Of a stretch of 60,057 nt of DNA, positions 28,030 through 36,156 are shown piece after piece. Source of the DNA: Mycoplasmatota bacterium (GTDB lineage: Bacteria; Bacillota_I; Bacilli_A; Izemoplasmatales; Hujiaoplasmataceae); assembly GCA_027859085.1 (NCBI GenBank), contig JAQIBJ010000089.1, forward strand, positions 1-60,057, in the 5' to 3' direction. Both the position numbers and the translations under genes were made by a program. Position 1 is the first letter of the stretch. The number at the start of each line of letters is the position of its first letter. Below the pieces are notes generated by a model. It did no database searches. It saw nothing but the letters and a program-made list of their open reading frames with translations, and was not told the origin of the DNA.

Positions 28030-28272
28030 TCATTTACTTTTATCTATCTTTATTCCATCTATTGCTTCTACAAAAAAGATTTCATCAATTGGTGTTTCAA
28101 ATACAAGTGATAGCTTAAAACATAATTCTAATGTGGGTGAATAATGTCCTTTTTCAATTGCAACTATCGTTTGACGTGATGCACCTACTGCTTTAGCCAA
28201 ATCTTTTTGAGTCATCTCATTATTTAAGAACCTTCGTTTTCTCACATTATTTCCAATAATAAGTTTATTCAT
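28030..28272 (-). CDS. XRE-family helix-turn-helix regulator (short)
   Basis: 80-residue one-domain HTH protein: MTQKDLAKAVGASRQTIVAIEKGHYSPTLELC covers the HTH_3 fold, and the tail reads IDEIFFVE. Such short regulators often pair with a multi-spanning membrane protein, here the gene just upstream (2-base gap). AGAGG upstream lies inside the end of that gene. A 26-bp inverted-repeat site in the operon promoter (28758-28783) is the obvious candidate operator. Confidence 0.92.
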   Translation of the reverse strand: MNKLIIGNNVRKRRFLNNEMTQKDLAKAVGASRQTIVAIEKGHYSPTLELCFKLSLVFETPIDEIFFVEAIDGIKIDKSK

Positions 28273-28274
28273 GA

Positions 28275-28739
28275 TTAAAAACCTCTTCTGTAATATCTAA
28301 TCATTAAAGATTCTGAAACTATATCAGTAAGTAATCCTGTAATTACTAACACGATAAAGAAAACGTGGTTACTAACATTAAATAATTGTGTTATAAGCGC
28401 TAGAACAAATCCAAAAGCGAAGATGTACATTGAAATCACCGAAGCTTTCACTTGGATAAGTTTATCTCGCTCATCAACTATATCCATCTCATCTTCAATA
28501 TCATTTCCCTTTGAAGCTTGAACTACTGCTTCAAAAATATGAAAGATGATCATTATAATTATACGCGCACCAATTGATATGGGGATAAAAATTAAGATTA
28601 TTATAGCCCAAAATCTAAATATATTAGAGTCATCTAATACTCCATTTAAATACTTTTGGTAAATTATAATTCCATATACAACCGCAATTAATATTCCACT
28701 CAAAATATTTGTTATATTCTTTTTCTCATTATATGTCAT
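28275..28739 (-). CDS. Membrane protein paired with XRE regulator
   Basis: 154 residues with four predicted membrane helices in two pairs (about 14-30, 40-66, 101-120, 126-144). Between them is an acidic loop (DIEDEMDIVDERDKLIQVKA), a layout typical of DUF2178/DUF3796-like proteins encoded next to short XRE regulators. Molecular function is unknown. It is first in an operon with the regulator and an oxidoreductase, with GGAGG upstream of its start. Confidence 0.75.
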   Translation of the reverse strand: MTYNEKKNITNILSGILIAVVYGIIIYQKYLNGVLDDSNIFRFWAIIILIFIPISIGARIIIMIIFHIFEAVVQASKGNDIEDEMDIVDERDKLIQVKASVISMYIFAFGFVLALITQLFNVSNHVFFIVLVITGLLTDIVSESLMIRYYRRGF

Positions 28740-28757
28740 AATATATTCCTCCTTTTG

Positions 28758-28823
28758 ACTTTACATTAAACGTCGTGTAAAGTTCTATACACATAATGTA
28801 TCATCTTATTTACAATATGTCAA
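28758..28823 (-). promoter_or_regulatory. XRE operon promoter with inverted-repeat operator
   Basis: Minus-strand TTGACA (28818-28823), 17-base spacer, TACATT (28795-28800). Just downstream, over the start region, is the perfect 8-bp inverted repeat ACTTTACA...TGTAAAGT (28758-28765 and 28776-28783). The placement fits autorepression by the operon's XRE protein. Confidence 0.75.
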
Positions 28824-28976
28824 GTTTATTTTACATTATAATTGAAATTTTTTACTTTTTTTCTGCATAAATAGTAAAAAAGACCCAAATTCGGCTTTTA
28901 ATTACTATTAGTAGCAAGACGTAAAATTATATTGTTACCAATACTTATTAAAAATTCATACTTTTCTCAAACAAAA

Positions 28977-29023
28977 AACCGAGGTTTATGTAGTATTCAT
29001 ATACTACATATATAACCTCGGTT
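28977..29023 (-). repeat. Dispersed palindromic repeat R1 (no R3)
   Basis: Ten-base perfect stem AACCGAGGTT/AACCTCGGTT with a nested TGTAGTAT/ATACTACA stem. On the minus strand it runs into TTTTTTG and sits 127 bases past the stop of the glycoside-hydrolase-like gene, as a terminator would. Confidence 0.85.
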
Positions 29024-29150
29024 ATGGTTTAATTTGCCTTGCTTTTATTGACTTTATCGTACTTTCCATGTTTCACTTAGGTACTTTACTATATAATGTC
29101 CTTCTATCACTAATTTTAGTTATATATTATTCATATTCTTTCATACAATT

Positions 29151-30407
29151 TTAAACTTTTACCGATTTTATTACTGTAGTCCCATCAACTAACACAACTT
29201 CAGCAGTCCATTTCTTATCATCATTCTTTATTGTCCAAGGTTGTTGTATCCAAGTGGTTTCACGATACAAAAAATATGGTTCATCATAACTTCTATAAAT
29301 GAATTCTCCATTTCTATAGAAGTTCACATAATTAATATCTTCAGGATATTCCGCTGCGAGACGTATCCACCGTTTTCCCTGCCATGTCATATTGGATTCA
29401 AGACCCTGTAAGTAAAACTGTTCTTCTAAAGGCAGTTTTGGTAACTCTATTCCCATGATAGTTGCAATTCTACGGGCGAAAAAGAAATCTTGTCCTTTTG
29501 TTATACGCCAATCACAAGGTGGTTCTTGCTTGGTGAAATTATCATAATGACCCCACGAAGTGTGAGTAAGATGAGCTATTTCTAGTCTAGATATGCAAGG
29601 TGAATCTTCATTACAGAGTATCGGTTTATTAGGAGCCATCTTCTGAACCCTTAATATAAAATCGTAATACTCTCCTCTTGTAAGTCCATTTCCGTGAACA
29701 AGAACAACATCACTGGCATCTACGACTTCCTTATCTGCTAAACCGCCACCTCCACTACTCCCTACAAGCATACCTCCCGATTCCTGTCTTACAAGATCAA
29801 TCAACATTTTCATGCTTTTAGGGTCTTTAATAATGTTTAAGTCCTTCCACATATCGATATTATATTCATTGGCCACATCAATAATAATATTGGTATAGTT
29901 TCCTTTCTTAAGAAAAGAAGCCGCACACTTTAAAGCAGACACCACAGCATCATCATTCTTTAACCTTAACGCTTGTGCCCAATAAAGTATATTGACTATT
30001 ACAACCATCCCGAGTGAGTCTGCGGCTTGAATAATTTTATCTAACCTCTTCGCATACGCTTCATCTAACCTCATACCATCAGGACCAAAAGGGTTATTAT
30101 CGATTGTTTTAGGATCGATAGTAAACACTGGCATACCACCTTGAATTCCAACTGTTACAGCTCGCAACCCATATTCATACCACTCCGGTAATGCAGCAAT
30201 AAAATCATCAGTGTTTGCATCTGCATCAAATAATTTATTAAATCGATTATATCTTTCTCTATCGGATTTATCATCAAAAATTCCTTGAATAAAACGTGCA
30301 TTCATTAATAAACCTTTTGAACTAGAATTACCTTCTAATTCATCATATACAGGCTTACCATTAATATAAAAATCTCTTCCTTCAATACTAAGATTTGTTA
30401 GTCCCAT
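29151..30407 (-). CDS. Clan GH-A-like glycoside hydrolase (GH5-type TIM barrel), cytosolic
   Basis: About 418 residues. The barrel resembles GH5/clan GH-A enzymes: LRAVTVGIQGG (strand 2), MVVIVNILYWAQ (strand 3), IIIDVANEYNI with candidate acid/base Glu after Asn (about residue 189), VVLVHGNGL, and PILCNEDSPC with a candidate nucleophile Glu (about residue 271). A small C-terminal beta-domain follows (FIYRSYDEPYFLYRE). No signal peptide is seen, so it would act on imported or internal sugars. Start at 30407 (MGLTNLSIEG) has AAAGGATG upstream. The exact family cannot be assigned. Confidence 0.65.
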   Translation of the reverse strand: MGLTNLSIEGRDFYINGKPVYDELEGNSSSKGLLMNARFIQGIFDDKSDRERYNRFNKLFDADANTDDFIAALPEWYEYGLRAVTVGIQGGMPVFTIDPKTIDNNPFGPDGMRLDEAYAKRLDKIIQAADSLGMVVIVNILYWAQALRLKNDDAVVSALKCAASFLKKGNYTNIIIDVANEYNIDMWKDLNIIKDPKSMKMLIDLVRQESGGMLVGSSGGGGLADKEVVDASDVVLVHGNGLTRGEYYDFILRVQKMAPNKPILCNEDSPCISRLEIAHLTHTSWGHYDNFTKQEPPCDWRITKGQDFFFARRIATIMGIELPKLPLEEQFYLQGLESNMTWQGKRWIRLAAEYPEDINYVNFYRNGEFIYRSYDEPYFLYRETTWIQQPWTIKNDDKKWTAEVVLVDGTTVIKSVKV

Positions 30408-30632
30408 AAAGATCATCCTTTCTTTTTTTTATTCGCATTTATAATTTTTAATCCAATATTTTCAATTACTTCATAAATATATTAAATACTTTATTTCATT
30501 ACCTAACTTAATAAATTATAACAAATTCTAATAAAAATGGCACCTTCTTTTAAGGAAAGTACCAGATATACTATATTTTATATTCATTAACGCTATTTAT
30601 GATACGGCTCATTATTATTTGTTCTAAACAAA

Positions 30633-31460
30633 TTATAATTCAATTTCTAATAAAGTTGGTGTGTGGTCTTGTCTTTTACCAGAATCTAACATTTCTGATT
30701 TACGAACTTTTTCAGTTATCCGATCACTGACCAGCCAATAGTCAATTCTCCAACCAGAGTTGTTAATTTTACTTGTTCTAACTCTTTGGCCCCACCATGA
30801 ATACTGACCTTCTGCATCGCCGTGAATGTATCTAAAAGTATCAGTAAAACCTTTACTCAATAGTTTTGTAAAGCCTTGACGTTCTTCATCTGTAAAGCCA
30901 GCCGATCGTCGGTTGCTTTCAGGATGAGCTAAGTCAATTTCATTATGGGCAACATTATAATCACCTGTTGCTAAAACTGGTTTAACTTGATCTAATTCAT
31001 TTAAATATTCAGCGTATAATTCATCCCATACTTGTCTTTCTTTTAATCTTTTCAATCCATCTCCAGCATTAGGTGTATACACTTGAGTTAAATAGAATTC
31101 TCCAAAGTCTAAAGTGATAATTCGACCTTCTAAATCCATAGTATCTGGTGCTTTAATATCAGGGTAGCTTACCTGAGGTGAATATTTATCTTTATATAAA
31201 AACATAGTTCCTGCATAGCTTTTTCTAGCTGGGTGTTTAGAACTTCTCCAAACATATGAATAGCCTTCAAATAATTCAGCTAAATTTTCCATATGTTTTT
31301 TGCTAGGCCCTTTTTCAGGTAATTTTGTCTCTTGTAAAGCTATTACATCAGCATCTTCTTCAACAATTGTATCTATTACTTTCCTTGATAAAACAGCCCT
31401 TTTTGAATCACTTGTTAGCGCTGCATTTAATGAATCAATATTCCACGAAATCAATTTCAT
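30633..31460 (-). CDS. Exodeoxyribonuclease III (AP endonuclease)
   Basis: 275-residue ExoIII/APE1-type nuclease for base excision repair. Active-site motifs are complete: ISWNIDSLN at the N-terminus, ALQETKLP (metal-binding Glu), TGDYNVAH (Asp/Asn), WRIDYWLVS, and a C-terminal QDHTPTLLEIEL with the catalytic His preceded by Asp. Monocistronic. Several aromatic and loop features match the Gram-positive ExoA branch. Confidence 0.95.
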   Translation of the reverse strand: MKLISWNIDSLNAALTSDSKRAVLSRKVIDTIVEEDADVIALQETKLPEKGPSKKHMENLAELFEGYSYVWRSSKHPARKSYAGTMFLYKDKYSPQVSYPDIKAPDTMDLEGRIITLDFGEFYLTQVYTPNAGDGLKRLKERQVWDELYAEYLNELDQVKPVLATGDYNVAHNEIDLAHPESNRRSAGFTDEERQGFTKLLSKGFTDTFRYIHGDAEGQYSWWGQRVRTSKINNSGWRIDYWLVSDRITEKVRKSEMLDSGKRQDHTPTLLEIEL

Positions 31461-31589
31461 AATAATCCTCCAAGCATAATCTTTTACTTTGTTTCACTGA
31501 CTATTATAGCATTATCATCTAATAAATTAAACTCACTTACTTTATAATCTTTGGAAAGTGATATTTTTAAAATGTACACAATCCAGAAT

Positions 31590-31628
31590 TATGGTTAGTA
31601 TACCATATCTCTAACTTATGGAAGCCCG
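31590..31628 (-). repeat. Partial copy of repeat R2
   Basis: Only the distal half is left: ATGGTTAGTATACCATATCTCTAAC followed by GGAAGCC (in separate blocks within 31590-31626). The GGCTCCC arm and A-tract are missing, so it cannot fold the terminator hairpin. Confidence 0.65.
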
Positions 31629-31732
31629 TTAAATTCTAAATGTCTTGTCTTTATGAACTTTATCGCACTATCTGCTTACAGTTAGTAACTTTACTAATAA
31701 TAATTCTAAAAGTTCATATTTTGTTTAAAAAC

Positions 31733-32215
31733 TTATGAAATGTTCTTTACCATTCTAATAGCTTTTTTTGTGTATATTATTTTAGAATTATCATCTTTTT
31801 CAAAGCCTTCAGATTAATAAAAACCAATCGCATTATCATTGATTTCTAAAACCCATAAAATAATACTTTTATAGTTTGATAATTCTTTATAACATACTTT
31901 CATTAATGCTTTACCTATATCCATGTGTTTATATTCGTTTAAAATATAAACTGCCATAATTTCTCCGGCATTCTTGTAGTCTTCATCCCTTGCTTTTATA
32001 TAACAAGCAAACCCAACAATTTTTTCGTCTATAATCGCAACATAGGTATTCTCTGGGTGTTCTTTTGCTAGTTTAACACTACGTTCTAAAGTTATCTTTT
32101 CCATAACATCAGTAGGAAAAAGACCTGTATATGTCTCTATCCAACTTTTATAGTGTACATAACCCTTACCTTCAGCGTCATTTACAACCGCTTTTCTTAT
32201 GATTAAATCATTCAT
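31733..32215 (-). pseudogene. GNAT acetyltransferase with premature TAA
   Basis: From MNDLIIRKAVVNDAEGKGYV the frame encodes a YjaB/phosphinothricin-type GNAT with VGFACYIKARD, AVYILNEYKHMDIGKALM (the acetyl-CoA loop, with one Gly replaced) and NDNAIGFY. TAA at 31814 then interrupts. The frame continues as SEGFEKDDNSKIIYTKKA to a second stop at 31733. FYxSEGF is exactly where the family has FYekxGF, so one sense codon has become a stop. The truncated product would lack only the last beta strands, so partial function cannot be excluded. It starts 18 bases after the RelE-type toxin gene. Confidence 0.75.
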
Positions 32216-32233
32216 ATAAGTTCACCAATACTT

Positions 32234-32497
32234 TTACTTATAAATGTCTTTACGATGGCCAAATTCAATCACTAATATAATCAGCTCATCATCGAGGATA
32301 TTCGCAAGAATTCTATAGTTACCAACACGATAACGCCATATACCTTTTTTATCATGAGATAACCCTTTCCCTTTTATTCGAGGATTATTAGTGCCTTGTA
32401 GATTTTTCTCAATCCAAGCGATGATCATTCTAGCAATTTGTTTATCCAAACTTTTCAATGATTTTAATGCTTTTTCAGTAATTTTTACTTTGAACAT
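32234..32497 (-). CDS. RelE/ParE-type toxin
   Basis: 87 residues with the RelE fold: MFKVKITEKALKSLKSLDKQ, GIWRYRVGNYRILANI (the conserved YRVGxYRI strand) and VIEFGHRKDIYK at the C-terminus. RelE members cleave mRNA on the ribosome; ParE relatives poison gyrase. The C-terminal His-Arg-Lys cluster favours RelE. It starts two bases after the antitoxin stop. Compact promoter-operator DNA lies upstream of the pair. Confidence 0.92.
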   Translation of the reverse strand: MFKVKITEKALKSLKSLDKQIARMIIAWIEKNLQGTNNPRIKGKGLSHDKKGIWRYRVGNYRILANILDDELIILVIEFGHRKDIYK

Positions 32498-32499
32498 AA

Positions 32500-32718
32500 T
32501 TAAAAATCCAAAATTTTCTTGGCTTCTTCAATAGTATATGTTTTAGGATTTTCTTCATATTCTTTATAAGCTTGATTATAAAGAAAGATATCAAACTCGT
32601 CTTCTATCTTTGAGAGAATAGCTTGTCTCATAACCTCAGATACTGTTGTACCATTTAATTCTGCATATTTTTTAATAAGTTTTGATTCCTTGTCACTAAC
32701 TCTAATAGAAATAGACAT
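32500..32718 (-). CDS. RelB-family antitoxin (ribbon-helix-helix)
   Basis: 72 residues. The N-terminal ribbon-helix-helix reads ISIRVSDKESKLIKKYAELN, followed by GTTVSEVMRQAILSKIEDE; the acidic, less ordered C-terminus (EENPKTYTIEEAKKILDF) would wrap the toxin. I place the start at 32718 (MSISIRV) behind GAGGTGATAAT; the longer open frame to 32823 runs through the promoter and an R2 repeat. It binds DNA for autoregulation in this family. Confidence 0.92.
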   Translation of the reverse strand: MSISIRVSDKESKLIKKYAELNGTTVSEVMRQAILSKIEDEFDIFLYNQAYKEYEENPKTYTIEEAKKILDF

Positions 32719-32730
32719 TATTATCACCTC

Positions 32731-32781
32731 GTAATACATTGTAGCACACAAAACATATTTTCGCAATACTTTGTAATACAT
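32731..32781 (-). promoter_or_regulatory. Toxin-antitoxin promoter with two operator repeats
   Basis: Minus strand: TTGCGA (32761-32766), 17-base spacer, TACAAT (32738-32743). The 9-mer ATGTATTAC occurs twice, at 32773-32781 and 32731-32739, bracketing the promoter as direct repeats. This is suitable for the ribbon-helix-helix antitoxin. Confidence 0.75.
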
Positions 32782-32804
32782 AATTGATGTTATATTGAAC
32801 AAAA

Positions 32805-32915
32805 AGAAAAAGGCTCCCTTCATTAGAGCGGTATTTTAAGTATACCATATCTCTAACTTTTGGAAGCCACTATATATTTTGAAACTGAGGATCCTTGAAA
32901 CGGTCACGTTTCAGA
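32805..32915 (-). repeat. Dispersed repeats R2 + degenerate R3
   Basis: R2: GGCTCCC (32812-32818) pairs with GGAAGCC (32862-32868), with an inner GGTAT...ATACC stem; on the minus strand it is followed by TTTTTC, 146 bases past the lipoprotein stop. R3-like: CTGAGGATCCTTGAAACGG-TCACGT (32885-32909) is a diverged copy of the tmRNA-tail-like module. Confidence 0.7.
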
Positions 32916-33013
32916 ACAAATTCTTTACTATGTTCTTATCATCTTATCATCTAATACCTGATAAATAATTATATTTCTTTACAACATACTTATCAATAGA
33001 GTCTATTGCCTGA

Positions 33014-34261
33014 TTAAGTATTACTTTCACTTGTAGTATTTTCATACTTATCACTAATTAACCCCTCAAAAAATTCACGCAATTCTTCTAGAGAATAATT
33101 ATTTGAATCTAAGATTATTGTATCTACTTCATTATTATCTGTGTATGTAATAGAGTAAGTATCAATGATGGATTCAGCATTTTCAAGTGCTGTTTGAATG
33201 TCTTCAAAAGTAATTGGTCCATTGTAAACTGAATCACCAATCATATTATAATTCTCTTGAGTTAGATTAATAAGGTCTTGATTAATTCGGGCACTATCAT
33301 AACCAAATTGCATAGAAAGATCATAATCACTTAATACTTCATTATTGTTTAAATATAACTTGTTTTCCTCAAAATAATCCCATCCGGTAATATTCATAAT
33401 ATTATATGAAATATTATATGATGTCTCATCATTAATAACGCTCTTCTTAACAGCGATATCTCTATAACCATTTGTAAGAAGCGTCATTCTATAGATTTCA
33501 GAATCATTATCTTTTCTGTAATCTAAAATCTCACCACTCACATAATCTCCAAGAATTACTCTTAATGTATTGTGACGACTACTATATTCAATCGTTTCGC
33601 GTTGGTCAGTTTGATAATTATAAAAATCATATCTATATGAAAATTCATTGTTTGAAAACTGTCTAATTTTCACAAATAAATATCCTTGATTGAAATCATT
33701 TTTTAGGAATCTAATTTCAGTATCTGATTCATAGAAATATGTCATTTTAATATTATCATCTTCAATTAAAACATCAAAAGTAACAGATTCATCTTGGTCA
33801 TTCTCTGAATGATAGTATATATAGTTATCATTAGCATAGGTCGTAAACTCTTGACCATAATAAGAGACTTCACTCTCTTCATAAAAAGCTGGGCCAACCC
33901 CTTGTACAATATATGGGATATCTTGAACCATGGATTCAATATAAGAAGAATAATTAGAATACAAAAGTGTTTTCTCATCTTCTAATATATAATCATCTCT
34001 TAACACACCATCAAAATAGCTACGTAAGTCCTCGTGGTTCTCATAATATTTACGACTCGGGTATAATGGATGATCATTAATATCTCTCACTATAGAATTA
34101 ATCTTTGAATAATATTGACTTCTACCATCACTTTCTACATTATCTAAAGATAATCCTTCTACTTTAAAATCGTAAGAAAGATTGTTTGGTTCACTATTGT
34201 TGCAACCTATAAATAACCCTAATAACAAAATTAGCAGTGATAAATTAAGAATTCTTTTCAT
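33014..34261 (-). CDS. Hypothetical lipoprotein
   Basis: About 415 residues. The signal peptide MKRILNLSLLILLLGLFIGC ends in a lipobox, so the protein is anchored outside the membrane. The mature part is acidic, Asn/Tyr/Ser-rich and beta-strand-like, with no domain that I recognise. The C-terminal 80 residues (YNGPITFEDIQTALENAESI) look more helical. Start at 34261 behind GGAGG; the longer frame to 34300 lacks an RBS. Single gene between R2 repeats. Confidence 0.75.
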   Translation of the reverse strand: MKRILNLSLLILLLGLFIGCNNSEPNNLSYDFKVEGLSLDNVESDGRSQYYSKINSIVRDINDHPLYPSRKYYENHEDLRSYFDGVLRDDYILEDEKTLLYSNYSSYIESMVQDIPYIVQGVGPAFYEESEVSYYGQEFTTYANDNYIYYHSENDQDESVTFDVLIEDDNIKMTYFYESDTEIRFLKNDFNQGYLFVKIRQFSNNEFSYRYDFYNYQTDQRETIEYSSRHNTLRVILGDYVSGEILDYRKDNDSEIYRMTLLTNGYRDIAVKKSVINDETSYNISYNIMNITGWDYFEENKLYLNNNEVLSDYDLSMQFGYDSARINQDLINLTQENYNMIGDSVYNGPITFEDIQTALENAESIIDTYSITYTDNNEVDTIILDSNNYSLEELREFFEGLISDKYENTTSESNT

Positions 34262-34315
34262 GTAAAACCTCCAAAAATTTATTATAAAAAAAGAAAGCAA
34301 AATTCGAAGTCACTG

Positions 34316-34347
34316 AAAAAGTCTATGAGAAATCATAGGCTTTTTTT
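34316..34347. terminator. Hairpin with flanking A/T tracts
   Basis: AAAAAGTCTATGA-gaaa-TCATAGGCTTTTTTT; strong on the plus strand, with a T5 tail on the minus strand. It lies 55 bases upstream of the lipoprotein start and may insulate it from upstream transcripts. Confidence 0.65.
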
Positions 34348-34504
34348 ATATTTATATATTCTTATTGGTGATTTATAGTACAGCTCAACGATGTTAATTC
34401 TAAGGACTTACTATTTTTTTCATGCTTAAGTATATTTACCACTACCTTCACATCCTCTACTACCTGTAAATTCTGAAATCTATCTTAAAAAATAATTTTA
34501 AAAT

Positions 34505-34674
34505 AACCTATTGCAATAAGGTTTAATGATTTTTTTCTTGTCAAAATTTATACAAAAATTGATGTTTTTTTCAAACAAAAAACCGAGGATATTTATATAG
34601 TATATGAATACTACAATTTCCTCGGTTACGGGTATATTTTGTGGAGCTGAGGGTCCCTGAAGAGTACCCGTGTC
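34505..34674 (-). repeat. Full composite repeat R1 + R3
   Basis: AACCTATTGCAATAAGGTT hairpin (34505-34523), linker, R1 hairpin AACCGAGG...CCTCGGTT (34581-34627) with nested ATAGTAT/ATACTAC, then R3 with CGGGTA...TACCCG closing GTGTC (34629-34674). It parallels 26741-26912 over its entire length. The minus-strand end of the R1 stem is T-rich. Confidence 0.85.
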
Positions 34675-34810
34675 AAACTATAAAAGTTAATATTCTTTTA
34701 ATATATCGTAATGCGCAATACAAAGCATTATTATTAGACAATCACTTTCATATGACCTATTTCATTTAAAAAAGTCTTGCTAGAAAGTATTCCCTTAAAA
34801 CGGATATAAT
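34675..34810. other. Short non-coding gap between repeats
   Basis: No gene or RNA motif is seen. With the flanking repeats it makes up an 800-base non-coding block between the lipoprotein and pit genes. Confidence 0.4.
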
Positions 34811-34872
34811 AAAAAAGCTCCCTTCATCAGAGTGGTACAGTTAGTATACCATATCTCCAACTTTTGGGAGCC
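34811..34872 (-). repeat. Dispersed repeat R2 (terminator-like)
   Basis: AAAAAAGCTCCC...GGGAGCC with inner GGTAcagttaGTATACC. On the minus strand GGGAGC is followed by T6. It is about 200 bases past the phosphate transporter stop and is the best-conserved R2 stem, with GGGAG pairing with CTCCC. Confidence 0.8.
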
Positions 34873-35069
34873 ATTCCATTTGGAATAATATTTCTTTTTT
34901 CTTTTTATTTAGTTTAACCCCTATCCTTGACATTCAACCTTTAAGTATAATTTCTTACTCATAAGCTTATTGATTACTTTTTTTATAGTGCCTACTTTAG
35001 AGGTATCATATCATAGCGGTAGCCTTTTGTTACCTTTATCTAAATGTTTTTTAAAAACACACTCAAATG

Positions 35070-36125
35070 TTAACCGACTACAGATTGCAAGAAAACATTC
35101 TGTAGAATATTCAATGCAACAATTGAAATCACCATGGAAATTAAAGGTGTCAAAATCCATCCGATACCAATTTTACCCATTTTTGATAAATCAATATTTC
35201 TTCCGCCTTTTGCTAAGCCTATCCCCATAATAGCACCTACTACTGCTTGTGATTGTGATACAGGAACAAGTGGAAATGCTGGCAGATTTCTTGAAGTAAG
35301 GAAGTTATATAATCCTTCTGATGAAAATAGAAAAAGCACAAGAGATGTGGCCAATACAATTACAAAAGCACTAATTGGTGAAAGCTTGAAAATATTATTT
35401 CCAACTGTCATCATTACTTTTTTAGAATATGTAAACACACCAACAGCTATAGCTATACCTCCTAATAAGAATAGTTGTTGAACACCTGTAATAGTAATAC
35501 TGTTGGCAATTACAATATCATTAAATGGTGATACCTGTATAAAAACACCCATAACATTGGCTATATTATTTGCTCCTAAACTATAAGCACCAAATGCTCC
35601 AGCAATAATAAGACCATATCTAGTGTATTTATCTATTTTAACAACATGAATTTTATTATGTTCTATAATGTATTTCACAATCCAATAAATAATAACAGCA
35701 AAAATAGCAGCTAGGATTGGTGTGAAAACCCAAGTTTGAGCAATATCAACTACAACTGATGTATCAGTTTGTAATCCAGCAAATATATTCCATCCAATAA
35801 TGGCACCTACAATTGCTTGTGAAGTAGAAACAGGCAATCCTCTTTTGGTCATCATCATAACTGTGAAAGCTGCAGATGCAGAGACTGCAAACGCTCCAGC
35901 AATCGCATTAATAGCACCTAGTTTTCCAAGTGTATGTGATGTTCCAGATCCCCCCACAACAGCTCCTATTATTAAAAATACACTACAAATAATAGCCGCC
36001 GTCCTAAAGCGAATCATTTTAGTGCCTACTGCAGTTCCAAAAATGTTTGCTGCATCGTTAGCACCAAGTGACCACCCCATAAAGAGTCCTGCTGAGAGGA
36101 AAATACCAATGGTTAGAAAACCCAT
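35070..36125 (-). CDS. pit: Inorganic phosphate transporter, PiT family
   Basis: 351-residue membrane carrier. The two inverted PiT repeats are visible: GANDAANIFGTAVGT near residue 22 and GANNIANVMGVF near residue 184, plus SGTSHTLGKLG, GLPVSTSQAIVGAIIGW and its second-half counterpart PVSQSQAVVGAIMGIG. PiT proteins take up phosphate or metal-phosphate with H+ or Na+. It is preceded by the DUF47 gene, the usual PiT partner (31-base gap), under a shared promoter near 36905. Length is at the short end of the family. Confidence 0.95.
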   Translation of the reverse strand: MGFLTIGIFLSAGLFMGWSLGANDAANIFGTAVGTKMIRFRTAAIICSVFLIIGAVVGGSGTSHTLGKLGAINAIAGAFAVSASAAFTVMMMTKRGLPVSTSQAIVGAIIGWNIFAGLQTDTSVVVDIAQTWVFTPILAAIFAVIIYWIVKYIIEHNKIHVVKIDKYTRYGLIIAGAFGAYSLGANNIANVMGVFIQVSPFNDIVIANSITITGVQQLFLLGGIAIAVGVFTYSKKVMMTVGNNIFKLSPISAFVIVLATSLVLFLFSSEGLYNFLTSRNLPAFPLVPVSQSQAVVGAIMGIGLAKGGRNIDLSKMGKIGIGWILTPLISMVISIVALNILQNVFLQSVVG

Positions 36126-36156
36126 ATGCTAAACACCTCCTTAGTTCTAAACAACA

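Noticed and set aside
32719-32823. Longer N-terminus for the antitoxin
   Set aside because: The extension covers the promoter, operator repeats and an R2 repeat; the internal ATG has a strong RBS.
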